From Lactarius indigo (lineage: Eukaryota; Basidiomycota; Agaricomycetes; Russulales; Russulaceae): a stretch of DNA of 64,000 nt. The notes below the pieces were generated by a model that was given only the letters and a program-made list of their open reading frames with translations, had not been told where the DNA came from and ran no database searches. The DNA lies in NCBI GenBank assembly GCA_025766275.1, contig JAFKAC010000011.1, positions 682,001 to 746,000 of the forward strand, read 5' to 3'. Below are positions 39,965 through 50,836 of the stretch, piece by piece (position 1 is the first letter of the stretch; every line of letters begins with the position of its first letter). The position numbers and the translations under genes were made by a program.

Positions 39965-41024
39965 ATGGTCGCGTTCCCTCCTTCTCCCTCGGGCTCGCGT
40001 CTCCCAGCGGGCGGCAGGGGCACCCTCACGAGCCTCTGCGCCAGCTGCGCTCCTCATAGCACCAGCTGGTCTTCCGTGAAAGCACACGTCCGATCCTTCT
40101 CCCTCGCCTCTCCCTTCGCCATCCTGGCCACCAGCAACGGTACCACCACCGCTGGCGATCATCCAGCCCAGAACTCCGCTACCGCATCCGCAGGGCCCAC
40201 GGCAGCGGGAGCGCGCCCGTTGTCGACCACGCACGTCGTTGCGATCGTGATCGGTGCGGTCAGTGGGGCCATCGCGCTGGCGGTATTACTGGCTCTCGTG
40301 TACGTCCTGCGGGTCAGGCGCAAAGTAGAGCGGTTCCGGAAGTCGATGGATGTGCTTGGGCCTGGTGCGTCTCTCCCCTCCTTTTGATTGAGCGTGCTAA
40401 CTCGCTTGCTCAGAACTCGCACCGATTCCGCGGCCGCCCAACCTTGCGAATATCGATGTCTGCCTCGCCAACGGGGCGCATCTGGCCTCGGTGCAAACGC
40501 CGTATCCCCATCTTTCGAGCACTCCTTCGGTCGCCTCGCCTAACGAGACCCCCAGAGGCCCTCCGCGCAATCTGACCATCGATGTTGGCGCCTCTCACGC
40601 TATCCGGCAGACGTCCCTCCTGTCCGTAGGCCCGCAGACCTCGACGCGCTCGCTGTACGGAGCAGCAGTGCCTTCGCCAGCCCCCACCTCCTTCCCGCGA
40701 CGCGAGCCCCACTCGGCCGCAACGCAGCGCGTGACTTTTGAGGAATCTCGACCGACGAGCAACGAACCTCATTCACAATCTTTTGTTACGTCACCTCCCC
40801 CACGCAGACAGACCGTCGATGTTGGTGTCTCTCGCGCTATCCAACATACCCCCCGTCCGTCTGCAGGCCCACAGACCCCAACGCCTTCGCTGTACAGAGC
40901 AGCGGTTCCTCCGCCGGATCCCACTTCCTTCCCGCGGCGCACGACCGTTGATGACTCTCGGCCGACGAGCAACGAACCTCCTTCACGATCTTTTGTTACC
41001 TCTCCCTGCTCCCCGAATTCTTAA
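39965..41024 (+). CDS. Single-pass membrane protein with duplicated cytosolic segment, unknown function
   Basis: Two exons (39965-40364 and 40414-41024) sum to 1011 nt, 336 aa. A Ser/Thr/Ala-rich presumed extracellular part (SNGTTTAGDHPAQNSATA) precedes one clear membrane helix at about residues 95-117 (VVAIVIGAVSGAIALAVLLA then LVYVL), followed by basic RVRRKVERFRKS. The tail contains two copies of a roughly 70-79 residue unit beginning TIDVGASHAIRQT and TVDVGVSRAIQHT, each ending SFVTSP. This layout resembles the SKG6/mid2-like single-pass proteins common in fungi, but no specific family is recognised. No signal peptide is visible after this ATG, so a 5' exon is probably missing from the model. 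Confidence 0.55.
40574..41010 (+). repeat. Intragenic tandem duplication (two units)
   Basis: Unit 1 starts at 40574 (GACCATCGATGTTGG) and unit 2 at 40811 (GACCGTCGATGTTGG), an offset of 237 bp (79 codons). Both contain GCCCACAGACC/GCCCGCAGACC-like and TTCCCGCGACGC/TTCCCGCGGCGC-like blocks and end TCTTTTGTTAC. Unit 2 is shorter because it lacks the equivalent of PHSAATQRV. Confidence 0.75.
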
Positions 41025-41516
41025 AAAAAAATGTATGTATGAGATGTAACAGTAAGGCAAACCGAGTGATAAGTTCAGGGTAAAATAGATCTCGCTGAGC
41101 ATCGAACGGGACAATGGGAAGAAAGGTTATTGACATCCGGCTTGAAGTGTCTTGGCACTGATTAGCGCCAATTTTAGCGATTGGATCTGAGTTGCCATAT
41201 ATAGGTGGTAAATTCAATCAGATGGAAAACGACCAATTGCGGATGTGTTGACGGGTCGCGATACCCCGCAACTGGGACAAGCTGTGTACGTACGTGCATC
41301 AGACAAGCTGCATACCATATGTCACACCGTATCAGGCCAACGAACGGTGATGAAGCGATTCCGGTGAGCGGTAAAGACAAAACCCGGATATACTTCCATT
41401 GGATTGTAAAACAGGCATGTAAAAGCACGCAGGATTGCAAGTATTACCTAGTATAGCAGCCGGACGGGTCCAGAAATGACAATACTACCGAGGATTCCAA
41501 GCAGAGTAGTCTAACT
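41025..41516. other. Convergent 3' region
   Basis: 492 bp between convergent genes. A run of A residues (about 41024-41032) follows the upstream stop. No gene seen. Confidence 0.5.
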
Positions 41517-43238
41517 TCATGTCTTGAAAATGCGGAGAAGACGGGCCTCCGTCACGATGCGGGTACGACAGAGCGGGCATTCACGCGATGAAGACATAAT
41601 AAGATCTGAGCAACTGCGGCACATTGCCAAATGGCTGCAAAAACAATATAATCGTTAATCGTGTAACTCTCCCCCCAAGACACGAACACGTACCCGCAAT
41701 CGACAATGGCGATATTAGCCTCTTCATCTTGACAGACAACGCACAATCCGTTTCGCTCGAGATCGGCAGCGGTCCCCATCATTGGCGGTGGTGACATTTT
41801 AGACCCAGGTTGTTCGGCGTCATTCCCGGACGCACGTGCTTTCCTCTCTGCCGTGAACGCCTGCTCCCGCTCTTGACGTGCTTGCTCTTCCCGGAGGCGC
41901 TGTTCCTCCATCATCGCGTGCTGACGGGCAACAGCCTCTTCTTCGCGTGCATGTATCGCGGCCTCTCGCGCGCGTTCCTGACGTTCATCGCCGAGGAGGG
42001 CATGCACGCGCTCGACAAGATCGCTCTTCTCGAGTAGCAGACGCGCATTTACGTGGTTTTGGAACAGCACAGTCTTCAATGCGCTTATCGACATCTGCGA
42101 GACTTCCTCATCTGTCATGGCTAGCAACTCATCGAGAGTGGGTATGGGAGGCGGAGGTGGCGGCGGAGCTGACGCGGGGGTGTTAGAAGGATTAGTCCAA
42201 TTACCATTACTAGGCATCGGACCTCGACTAGGGGGAGGATTGGTCGTGTTTGTGCGAGGGTATGAGGCAGACGAGTCGCTCGAAGGAGTGCTCTGTGACC
42301 GAGGAGCCATCGGAGGCGGAGTTGTACGTGGCGGTGGGTAGGGCTGGGAGCGAGAGGAAGGTTGGGCCTGTGGTGAGTCCTGTGGACGAGGAGTAGTTCT
42401 ATGCGGTGAGGGAGGTGATCTATGCTGTCTCGAGGGATCAAGATCTGGGCGGGGGAACTCCGAGGAGGTATTAATAGGCTGTTGTCTTGGGGGAACAGGT
42501 TGTACGGGCCTCGGCTCATCACGCCTAGAGAACAGCCCGCGAGGTCTACCGGTACGCCCATTCGGGACAGAGTGCTTCCTGTAATAGCTCTGCGGGAGAC
42601 GAGATGAGTAGTCGGAGTCCCATATTTAGGGGCACACAAACACCTACCTCGTTTGAATACGGAAGACAGCCATTCTGACCCTACCACGAGAAAGATTGTG
42701 AGGACAAAGAGCAATATACAAAGGTGCGCTTACCCTGGCAGCGATGATCTTCTCAATTAGGTCATCCTTTTCAAGGACGCCTTCTGTCTTGATATTGTAT
42801 GCGTCGACATACTTCTTTAGCCGTGCCAACGAGAGACCCCGAAGGTAGTTACGACCGCCAGCGGTTACTAAATGTGGCCCCAAGTCAGAAATGTTTCCTG
42901 AGCAGATGTAGAAAAGGCGTACTATTTAAGTTCTCTATGCAAAACGCGCAAACGTGGACAGGATCATAACCTGAGCCAGAACCTTCCCTGGGCATGAGAG
43001 CTTGATAATCGGAGCAGGACGAACAATAGGAATAGCCTGAAAAAGAGATGAGATGCCATGAAGTGAATCTATAGAGCAGTTTGAACACACCACAGTGATG
43101 GCACTTGCGTGCACGGGTAAAGAGGATGTTAAACTCTTTATTACATTTACGACAGCTGCTGTCGGCACGAGAGGAATCGTGTGCGGGCGGTGCAGGGCCA
43201 CTCAAAAGGGGCATTCCTGTTGTACCGCGCTCGGCCAT
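41517..43238 (-). CDS. FYVE-SAP-RING E3 ubiquitin ligase, RNF34/RFFL (CARP) type
   Basis: Six exons (43238-43091, 43036-42923, 42867-42734, 42680-42648, 42589-41694, 41634-41517) sum to 1443 nt, 480 aa. Near the N-terminus a FYVE-type finger has CRKCNKEF, CHHCG, YCSSC and VCAFC. Then a SAP-like helix pair, RGLSLARLKKYVDAYNIKTE. After a Pro/Ser/Arg-rich linker a second SAP-like segment, MSISALKTVLFQNHVNARLL, leads into a Glu/Arg/Ala coiled coil. The C-terminus is a C3HC4 RING: LCVVCQDEEANIAIVDCG, HLAMCRSC, CPLCRTR. This order matches animal CARP ligases, which associate with endosomal membranes and ubiquitinate signalling proteins. All RING ligands are present. The FYVE finger appears to lack a full basic RKHHCR motif, so lipid binding is uncertain. 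It starts 97 bp downstream of the FMO gene's stop. Confidence 0.85.
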
Positions 43239-43335
43239 TATTTGAGGGAAGAGATAAGCGAAGAGTGGGGTAGCGAGGACGTGGAGATCAAGGTAAGGGT
43301 CAAAGGGTCAAATATGGTTATTTGTCAGCAGGCTA

Positions 43336-44877
43336 TCAAATGCTCCGATTGATCAGCCTCCTGCACAGCCCGACCCAGTCATCGACCCCGTTCAACCCAA
43401 CTCCTTTTAGCCATTCCTCCGACTTTCCATTCCCTTCGATGTCATTCCATTCCTTTCGCAAAACATTCTTTTTGGTCCAAAATTCGATCTCCCAGTCCGG
43501 AGCCGTCCAATCCTTCCCTGCGAATGCATTCAGCTCGGCACGATACTCGAATGGTTCCAGTGTCCCGAAGCGCATCCAGGCCTTCGCGAAACCCAACGGA
43601 TCCTCTATTCCCTCCTGACTTATGAGCCTAAGCGCCCGCTCCACAACATCCGCGGTACACGAGAGACTATCCAGAGATCCTGGGTCCCCTAACACCCGCA
43701 CGATGGCCTGCGCTTGGTCCTCGAAAATCGGGATCGGCGAGACGCGACTTGGCAACCCCGTAAATGCAATGGAAGCCGGCGGGAACTCCCCCCGCAATGG
43801 AAAGAGCTGGTACGCGAGCGGGAAAACATGGTAAGTCGAGTTGTAAAGTTCATTGGGCAGCGGCGGTGGCAGTGTGGGAACCTCCAACTTTATTTGTGGG
43901 AGGAACGGAATTGACACCTCGTAGCCTGTTCCGATTATGATCAAATCGATATCGGATTCCGTCGAGCCGTCCACCAGCACAACCGTTTCGTCATCCCGGT
44001 ATTCCCTGACTCGGCACACCTTCCTGTAGCCCGCAGTGTCCTCGGAATATGTGATCCCGCCTTCATACGTCGGACCCGGTATCGAGTGCAAAAGAAGCGG
44101 GCCTACGCCGTCCATCTCCTTGCAAATATCGATTGCGCTGGGTCCACCGCCCACCACCATAACCTTCTTGTGGTGAGCCAAGTCACCCGGGCGTCGATAC
44201 CACGCGGAATGAATCGCGCGTCCAGACTCTAGCCAGTGCTGCAATCCAGGCGCGATAGGATATCGCGGCTTGCGAGTGCGTCCGTTGGCCACAACGACAA
44301 AGTCAAACATCTCTCTCTCGCCTGTCGAAAGGGTGACCTCCCATTCTTTCGCGTCCCGGTCCCAAAAGGCCCTGTCTACGCGCGTACAGAGTCGCACATA
44401 GCGGAGCAAGTCGAAGTGGGTGGCATAATCTTCCAGGTATCTCTGTACCACGGATGCAGTCGGATAAAGAGCAGTCTCAGGTGGGAACGGGAAACTCCGG
44501 TACGCCATGAGAACGTGTGGCAGATTCGTGCGAAGCGAGTCGTAGAGCGGCGTCAAGGGTGGGTCATCAGAGGGAGGGGCTGGGTACCTAGTACCAGAAA
44601 GTGAAAAAACTTGGTGGGAATGAAAAGGTGCCACTAGGGGGGTACCATATACCGCCGATGTTGTCTCTTTCTTCAAAGGCAACCACCGACCATTGTCCGG
44701 ATTGTACTTGACGCGTTTCTGCGAGTACCTTCAGCGTCGCGAGCCCACTAGCACCTGCGCCGACAACGCACACGCGTTTACTAGGTAGTACCTTGGCCTC
44801 GGAGGTAACTTTCTCGGGTCACAGACTGAGTAAGCTCGCGCTCTTTCACTTAAACTAGCACGTACCTGATAGCACAT
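43336..44877 (-). CDS. Flavin-containing monooxygenase (FMO-like)
   Basis: Three exons (44877-44866, 44812-44646, 44587-43336) sum to 1431 nt, 476 aa. FAD-binding Rossmann motif GAGASG at residues 22-27, then FEERDNIGGIWYP, the usual start of the FMO family. A central HSAWYRRP resembles the FMO/BVMO fingerprint region, followed by a second dinucleotide-binding motif VVGGGPSA near residue 205 (NADPH). IIIGTGYEV is the conserved ATG-like motif before the C-terminal part. The enzyme should use NADPH, FAD and O2 to oxygenate a small nucleophilic substrate; the substrate is not predictable. The first exon (MCYQ) is only 12 nt and is inferred from splice phase, so the start is the weak point. No membrane anchor is evident. 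Confidence 0.85.
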
Positions 44878-45117
44878 GCCCCGTCATCTGGATTTGTTCA
44901 GCGATTAAAAATTTACGTTACCGCAGCGTTGCAGAGTTCTACGAATAAGTTGAAACACGAGAGAGTGGAAGAGACTAGTGATAAGATATGATCATTCTCG
45001 TAATTCACACCGAAATTACAATTACACCAATTAAGGTACCGCTACTCGCACATTCTTGACAACATATTCTTCACTGATTCGGCCTGAGAGCCTTATGGAA
45101 GTCACTCCAATCAAGCA

Positions 45118-45499
45118 TCAGAGAGCGCGGGGCGGCCCTCCCATCCCGGCGGGGCCCGCACCGGGACCTCCCAAAGCGCCGCCAGCTCCAAAGCCCACCT
45201 CTGCCTCTGGGTGGGTCGTGCCCAATTCCTGCAGCTCCCCGATAGTCCCCGCGCGCTCCCTGTGCTCTTTATCAGATTCTGGGTGAAGTGGTTTGTCGTG
45301 TTTGGAATGTAGCTTCGCCGAAATATCTGTTTCGCGCGCGTAAATACAAAATTATGGAAAACGTCCGGGTAGTAGTAAGTTACGCACTGTGGAACACGTT
45401 CTCTACCTTCCCGATTATGCCACCGTGGTGGTGTGTCTGGGTTCCGGGTGTAGCCGGGGCGGATTTGGTCTCGGTGGCAGTGTTATCAGCAGTCGACAT
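45118..45499 (-). CDS. Small hydrophilic protein with Gly-rich C-terminus, 106 aa
   Basis: Two exons (45499-45388 and 45326-45118) sum to 321 nt. The protein begins MSTADNTATETKSAPATPG, has a His/Gly segment THHHGGIIGKVENVF, then a charged part ISAKLHSKHDKPLHPESDK and ends in a Gly/Ala/Pro-rich tail (GFGAGGALGGPGAGPAG). No signal peptide or membrane helix. The composition (small, hydrophilic, low complexity) resembles stress-related small fungal proteins, but I assign no family. The intron boundary (CAC A|GTGCGT...ACAG) joins the frames without a stop. Confidence 0.6.
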
Positions 45500-48113
45500 G
45501 ATGAAAAATATGAGTGGGTGGTGTGTTAACTGATGGGTTCTTGAGGCGCAGTTCGCATGCATTTTATACCACAGGGGCCTGCAGGACCTTGTGTCGCGTT
45601 TTAGGCGCTGAGGCCGAGATAACGTGTGACAAAGGAAGGTCGCGGCCGACCTGACCACGTTGCTGACTCCCCAGGATTCGCGGGAATGATCCGTGGGACA
45701 GGTCCCATATGGGCCAGACAAACCCAGGCTCAGGAGAAGAATCACCAGTAGACGCACGTCCCGACTCGGAAGTCACTACACGATCTCTCAGAAACTCGCT
45801 GAGGTGGGGTGTGCAAGGTGACCTCCGAGCGACGTGGTTCAACGATAGGAAATTCCGCATCTTGGAACCTTGCTTGGAACCATCATGAAGTGGCCAACTT
45901 GAAGTCAGTTAGGAGGGCGGCGCCGATTCGGCTAAGTTCCTGCTACAGTAATGGCTAGAAGGTGCACGAGGCTGGCACAGCACTATCCTGGTCTGGCTGT
46001 ACAAAGGACCAGTCCTGGTCCATTCAAGTTGTACAGCCAGGGTCATTGTGGGCATATTACGCCCAATGATGCCGTTGTATCACAGCTTGCTCTTGTGGAG
46101 GTTTCAGCGCTAAATTTCAGCCACTATAGAGCCGAGTCCCCAAACGAACACACCTGTCGGTCGACGCAGAGAGCAAATAGAAATATTAACACCATTTTGT
46201 ATTCCTTCAGTAATCACAAGCTGAAGTTTGGTCGTATGAGCAGTCCCGCACCTGCACATGCCCCAGGCAGTCTCAGGCGGCCCGCCGGCTGGTGTACATA
46301 CTACCAGGAGACTTTTTATAGTTCGAAGGGTACCGTTGTAACACAAGTCACCCCGAAGTATTTTCATTATCATGAGAACCATTATTGTGTGTCGAGTCGC
46401 TGCTCTGCTCACACAGGGATGAGTTCTGTGTGATGCTGGGAGGAAATAAGAGGAGGTTAAAGGGGGACGCAACACGGGAGGTTGACGAAGCTGAGACGCA
46501 ATCGATCTCATGTGTATGATGACGTGACTGCAGGTATTAGGTGGCAGTGAAAGTTTACCGTAATGATCTGGGAAGAAACTGCGCAAATATTGCGCGAAAG
46601 CGCGAAGCGCTTCTCTGTTGAAAAGCCGGCGTCAAAGGGGGGGGTGAGATCCCCGGGGCGACTCGATGAGCGTCAGCGGACACTGTGGAGCTCAGCGTCG
46701 ATCGAAGTTGATCGATGATCCCTCAGATGTACTGGGCGTGACGGGCAAGCAAACGAAATTCTTTAGACGGTGATAAAATGGGTGGACAAGTGGCGATATG
46801 CGAGAGGTTTGAGCACGTGCCTGCCATTTCGTCTAATTCGGATACGACGGGCCGACGCTCTACTCTGCGAACTCTCATCCGCACGTCCTGTGCGTATCGA
46901 CCGACCCACGCCCGTGACTACGTAGAGAACAAAGTGAAACCGCTAGTATCAGAGGAATGTAAGGGGAAGATCTATGAGGCCGAAATGGTGCGAGAATCGT
47001 TATTGATGTGACAATGATGCCAGTACCGGTGACACAGGCATCGTGAAAGTCTCCTACTAGGGGTATAGGTGCCGGAAGCGAAGGTGTCTCCTTCCTGGAG
47101 AGTACTAGGATTTAGTTCGGGGCAACCCCAGAATACCAAGGAGGATCCATTGCACATCAGAATACTCCAGTTCCACCCTCACTGTGCTTATCGGCTTTCT
47201 TTGAATCTACGAACATGACTGGCCGGCGTTACCCATCCGCTACGCCATCGATACAAGCGACTGCTGGATGGGCACTATGAGGACCTAAGGCTGCCGAGAT
47301 ATCCAACCTCATGGGGACATCATGAGTTCGAAGACGGAGATCACTGACATCCGCCACGGTTGTGTAAACCCAGCGAGAAAGTCCACCAAGAAAGCTCGGC
47401 TATATTGTCCCATGTTGTTATCTACGAGGTTGGTCCCGTGAAAACAAAAACTCGTATTATCCCCACGCCACGTCCATCCCTCGCTATATGCGTGGGTCAG
47501 AGGTTACTCAGACAGCCCCGCGTATCATTGTGAACGCATTGTTCTGCTCCGACTGTTGAATGCAATTTCTTCCCGTAATTTTTTGGAGCTCACCGTTCGG
47601 TGAACTATTCTGGAGGTCTGTCAAATGCCCTCACACTTCGGATCGGGATTTTGAGAGCTTTCACTATTTTTAGCGCATTACGACCTGTCTCGTAAGTGCT
47701 CCGCCCTACGTCAACAAACGCAGTGAGTGCAGACTCATAGGAGATTAGGGTGTTCCAGGCATTCATCTGACTCTCGAACGCTACTATTTTATTTTATTTT
47801 AGGTAGCGGATACAGTTCTCTACTTCATCAAGGCATCGTTCTGGCCAGGCGATATTTTCTGTGTAATTCCGAACGGAGAAGCCTACGGCAGGTCCATCGG
47901 TTTTTGGCTCCACAGCCGTGTGCCTCCGAGCGCGAGACCCATCGTTTAGACATTCTCCTTTACCACTAACTCGATGTGCTGCATCGGAGTATTGCCGCCG
48001 TGCATGTAGCTAGCAACCTCTGATGTTATACAGATTACACTGGCAATTCTCAAGGCAAGTTCGGGATTTGTATAAATTTGGGGGATTGGGATGAACATTT
48101 TTGACCATTCGAC
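45500..48113. other. Gene-poor 2.6-kb interval
   Basis: No supportable gene. The longest frame (46110-46586 minus, about 158 codons) has random-looking composition. A small hairpin CTCACCG/CGGTGA lies near 47590. The right end is the GH25 promoter. Confidence 0.45.
48071..48076 (+). promoter_or_regulatory. TATA box of the GH25 lysozyme gene
   Basis: TATAAA lies 38 bp before the ATG at 48114, a plausible core promoter position if the 5' UTR is very short. It is inferred from sequence only. Confidence 0.4.
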
Positions 48114-49181
48114 ATGCACCCTCTCTATCTCGTTGCATTATTTTCGTTCTCAGCGGCTGCGAACCCACTCGTCAAGCGCGCAGATCCACAAGGCGTCGAC
48201 GTCTCCCATTTTCAAGGGAACATCGACTGGAATGCCATGGCAGCCAACGGAGTGTCATTTGCATACATCAAGGCCACTGAGGGGACGAGTACGGTCGCAC
48301 TTCTTTCCTCCATGGTATTGGTTCGTTCAATTGGTTGCCGTCGCAGCGTTCAAGGATTCTATGTTCTCCACGAATTATATTGGCGCGACGGATGTCGGTA
48401 TCATCCGGGGAGGGTATCATTTCGCCCACCCAGATACTTCGGACGGCGCCACACAGGCCAATTTCTTCCTCGCAAATGGCGGTTAGTGCATATCGCCGAT
48501 GGCTGTGTGAATGCACCTTCACGATTCGTTTGATACAGGTGGGTGGTCCGGAGACGGAATCACGCTCCCTGGAGCGATGGATCTCGAAGGTTCGTTGCAG
48601 TGCCTATCCCAAATGGACTATTATCCGTGTGACTTACGTTCTACTTAGCTGGTTGTTACGGCCTAACCGCGGCGGAGATGGTTTCTTGGATCAGTGACTT
48701 CTCGGATACATACCTTTCTGCGACAGGGAGGTGAGGACCCCCCCCCCCCACTTGCTATGTCTTGTCCTCTGACAAATAACTTTGCAGGTCTCCAGGTAAA
48801 GTGGTTTTCTGTGCTCTACGGGGCTGGGTGAATTTCACTTGCACCTAGCGATCTACACCACAACAAGTTGGTGGAACCAGTGCACGGGCGGCAGTGCCGA
48901 TTTTGGCGCGAACCCACTGTGGCTCGCTGACTGGGCACCCAGCATGGGGCCCCTTCCTGCTAGCTGGGGGTAAACGCTCCAACTTATGGGACCTGTCGAA
49001 GGATTACTGACTTGTGATCCCCCAGCTCCGCTACATTCTGGCAGTATGCAGATTCTGGGTCGAATCCTGGAGACCAAGACTTGTTTATTGGTGACGAGGG
49101 AGGTTTGCAAGCGTACGCTCTCATTCCCCTTTGGGTTATTCCACGTACGCATGACGCCTCTTTAGGTTCGCCTCGGGTTGA
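48114..49181 (+). CDS. Secreted GH25 lysozyme (N-acetylmuramidase, Chalaropsis type)
   Basis: Eight exons (48114-48288, 48347-48481, 48539-48589, 48649-48730, 48788-48795, 48849-48969, 49026-49112, 49166-49181) sum to 675 nt, 224 aa. The signal peptide MHPLYLVALFSFSAAANP is followed by a Kex2-like LVKR. The GH25 fold follows: GVDVSHFQGNIDW with the first catalytic-site Asp, FAYIKATEG, GGYHFAHPD, and MDLE near residues 116-119 with the catalytic Asp/Glu pair, then SWWNQCTGG, LWLADW, TFWQYADSG and NPGDQDLFIGDEGG. Such enzymes cleave the beta-1,4 bond of peptidoglycan, so the product should be a secreted bacteriolytic enzyme. Exon 5 is only 8 nt, required to keep the frame. The last exon encodes FASG and the stop. 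Length is typical of fungal GH25. Confidence 0.93.
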
Positions 49182-49708
49182 GTTCATAGTACCGTTTGGG
49201 ATTCGTGCACAAGCAAGAATTAAAAATTCCTTACTGGGGGTTCTAAGGCCCAGTTTTATCACATGGAGTTCTTGTGAACGATCGATTTATTGAAGCCTCT
49301 ATAGTTGGTTAGGCGTCTTTTGAAGCGAATAATTTACCATTGCACCATCACCCAACCTATGAGAGATCTCATTTTCTAGTTAACTGCATGTGCACCATTT
49401 TTTCTTACGAAAAACTGTCTGTGTTAGTGATGCGTGCACAAGGAGAAATTCATGGTCAGGGCCTGGGAAATAAGTGCAGCCACAGACTCAGACACAGCCA
49501 CACTTCGGTCACGTGCACCTCCCACTGCTGTTCCACTGACTGTCCATGTTGCGGTCCCAAAGAGAACCCGCACCCGCAAGGTGATTCGCTGACGACCAAG
49601 TACCAAGGGGAGGCAACACCAAACCAATCCTCAATCAAATCCAAATCACCTTCGATAAGCAAATTCTGCTGTGGCGCGGGACTACAACCGCATTAGTCAT
49701 TCATCGTC
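49182..49708. other. Interval between the GH25 gene and the SNARE gene
   Basis: 527 bp of 3' flank and promoter. No gene seen. Confidence 0.45.
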
Positions 49709-50836
49709 ATGTCCGTCGACCCATATCACGAAGTCCAATCAGAGATACAGAGCTCGCTACAGACCGCAGAGCAGCTCCGCGCATCGTTTCTGCGTATTCG
49801 GAGTACTGCGCATGATGGCAACGAGGAACTTGAGTGGGCCCGAAATGAGGTGAGTTGCAGAGAAAACCAACCATACGTCAGGGCTGCTTCATCATATGGA
49901 TTCCGTATTATAGCTAAAAGCAATGCTCTCTACTCTCGACGCCGACTTGGAAGATCTGGAAGAGAGCGTAAAGTATACGAACCCACTTTCGCGCTGCAGC
50001 CAGACATTTACCCCCATTCCAGGATCGTCGAGACTACCGGTGCGCGCATGTTCGGTTTAGATGATAGAGAGGTCATCCAACGACGGCGATATGTGAGTCA
50101 CGTACGCAATGAGATAGAGGTGCGTGGTGCGTAGATCTCTCGCAAAAGGTGCAGGGGTTGAACTCTCACCCTCACCCACCTGTTTAGAAAATGCGGGCCG
50201 AGGTCGAGGGGCGCCAACCTAATGACAGCGTAAGCCGCCATCTCTCTGGCTCGATTAAGGGGGCTAGTACTCACTACATTAATAAAAGGTGGACCCAGCA
50301 ACACCCAGTAGACCGGACACTCGCTCCCCGTCATCTGGGCCGGAACATGAGCCAAGGGATGACGACCACCAGGCGCAGTGGGCACTACAGGAGCAACAGG
50401 TCGAGGTCATTCTGAATTTCACGAACGACGTAAAGTTGAGAATTGTGCGGTAGATGATGCTCCAGCAGCAAGACCAGACGATCAACTCCATCGCAGGTAC
50501 ATTGAGCACAATCGCTCAACAGGCGGGACTGATGGGATCTGAGATCAGTGAACACAATGAGTACATATCCCCCCTTTCATTTCGTCAGGTACACGGCTGA
50601 TCAATGCTCATTAGGATGCTAGACGACCTCGATCGTAGCGTGGATCGGACGGACAGCAAACTATCAGATGCCATGCGCAAGATGCGCAAGTTTGTTCGCG
50701 AAACTGAGGGTCAGTTTATCGCGCTTTGATCGAGGATGAGGATACTGAATATCCATCAGAGAAGAGGTCGGGGTGGTGTATCGCCATTCTGATTGTGGTT
50801 CTGCTGATGCTACTCGCTGCAGTCATTTTGATGTGA
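49709..50836 (+). CDS. TLG1: Syntaxin-6/10, Tlg1-type Qc SNARE
   Basis: Eight exons (49709-49849, 49914-49972, 50023-50119, 50188-50229, 50289-50399, 50454-50560, 50615-50709, 50760-50836) sum to 729 nt, 242 aa. The N-terminal helical domain starts MSVDPYHEVQSEIQSSLQ and includes WARNE|LKAMLSTLDADLEDLE and the conserved TGARMFGLDDREV, typical of syntaxin-6 N-domains. After a Pro/Ser/Asp linker comes the SNARE helix, with LQQQDQTINSIAGTLSTIAQ and MLDDLDRSVDRTDSKLSDAM, having a central glutamine. The C-terminus is one membrane anchor, WCIAILIVVLLMLLAAVILM. Such SNAREs act in endosome to trans-Golgi and intra-endosomal fusion. TLG1 is assigned by domain order and the syntaxin-6 N-domain; distinguishing it fully from SYN8-type proteins needs phylogeny. 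Confidence 0.88.

Noticed and set aside
46110..46586. 158-codon minus-strand frame
   Set aside because: No domain, signal peptide or splice partner; random-looking composition.
48731..48745. Poly-C run inside a GH25 intron, considered as a frameshift site
   Set aside because: It lies within the intron between exons 4 and 5 and does not affect the coding frame.
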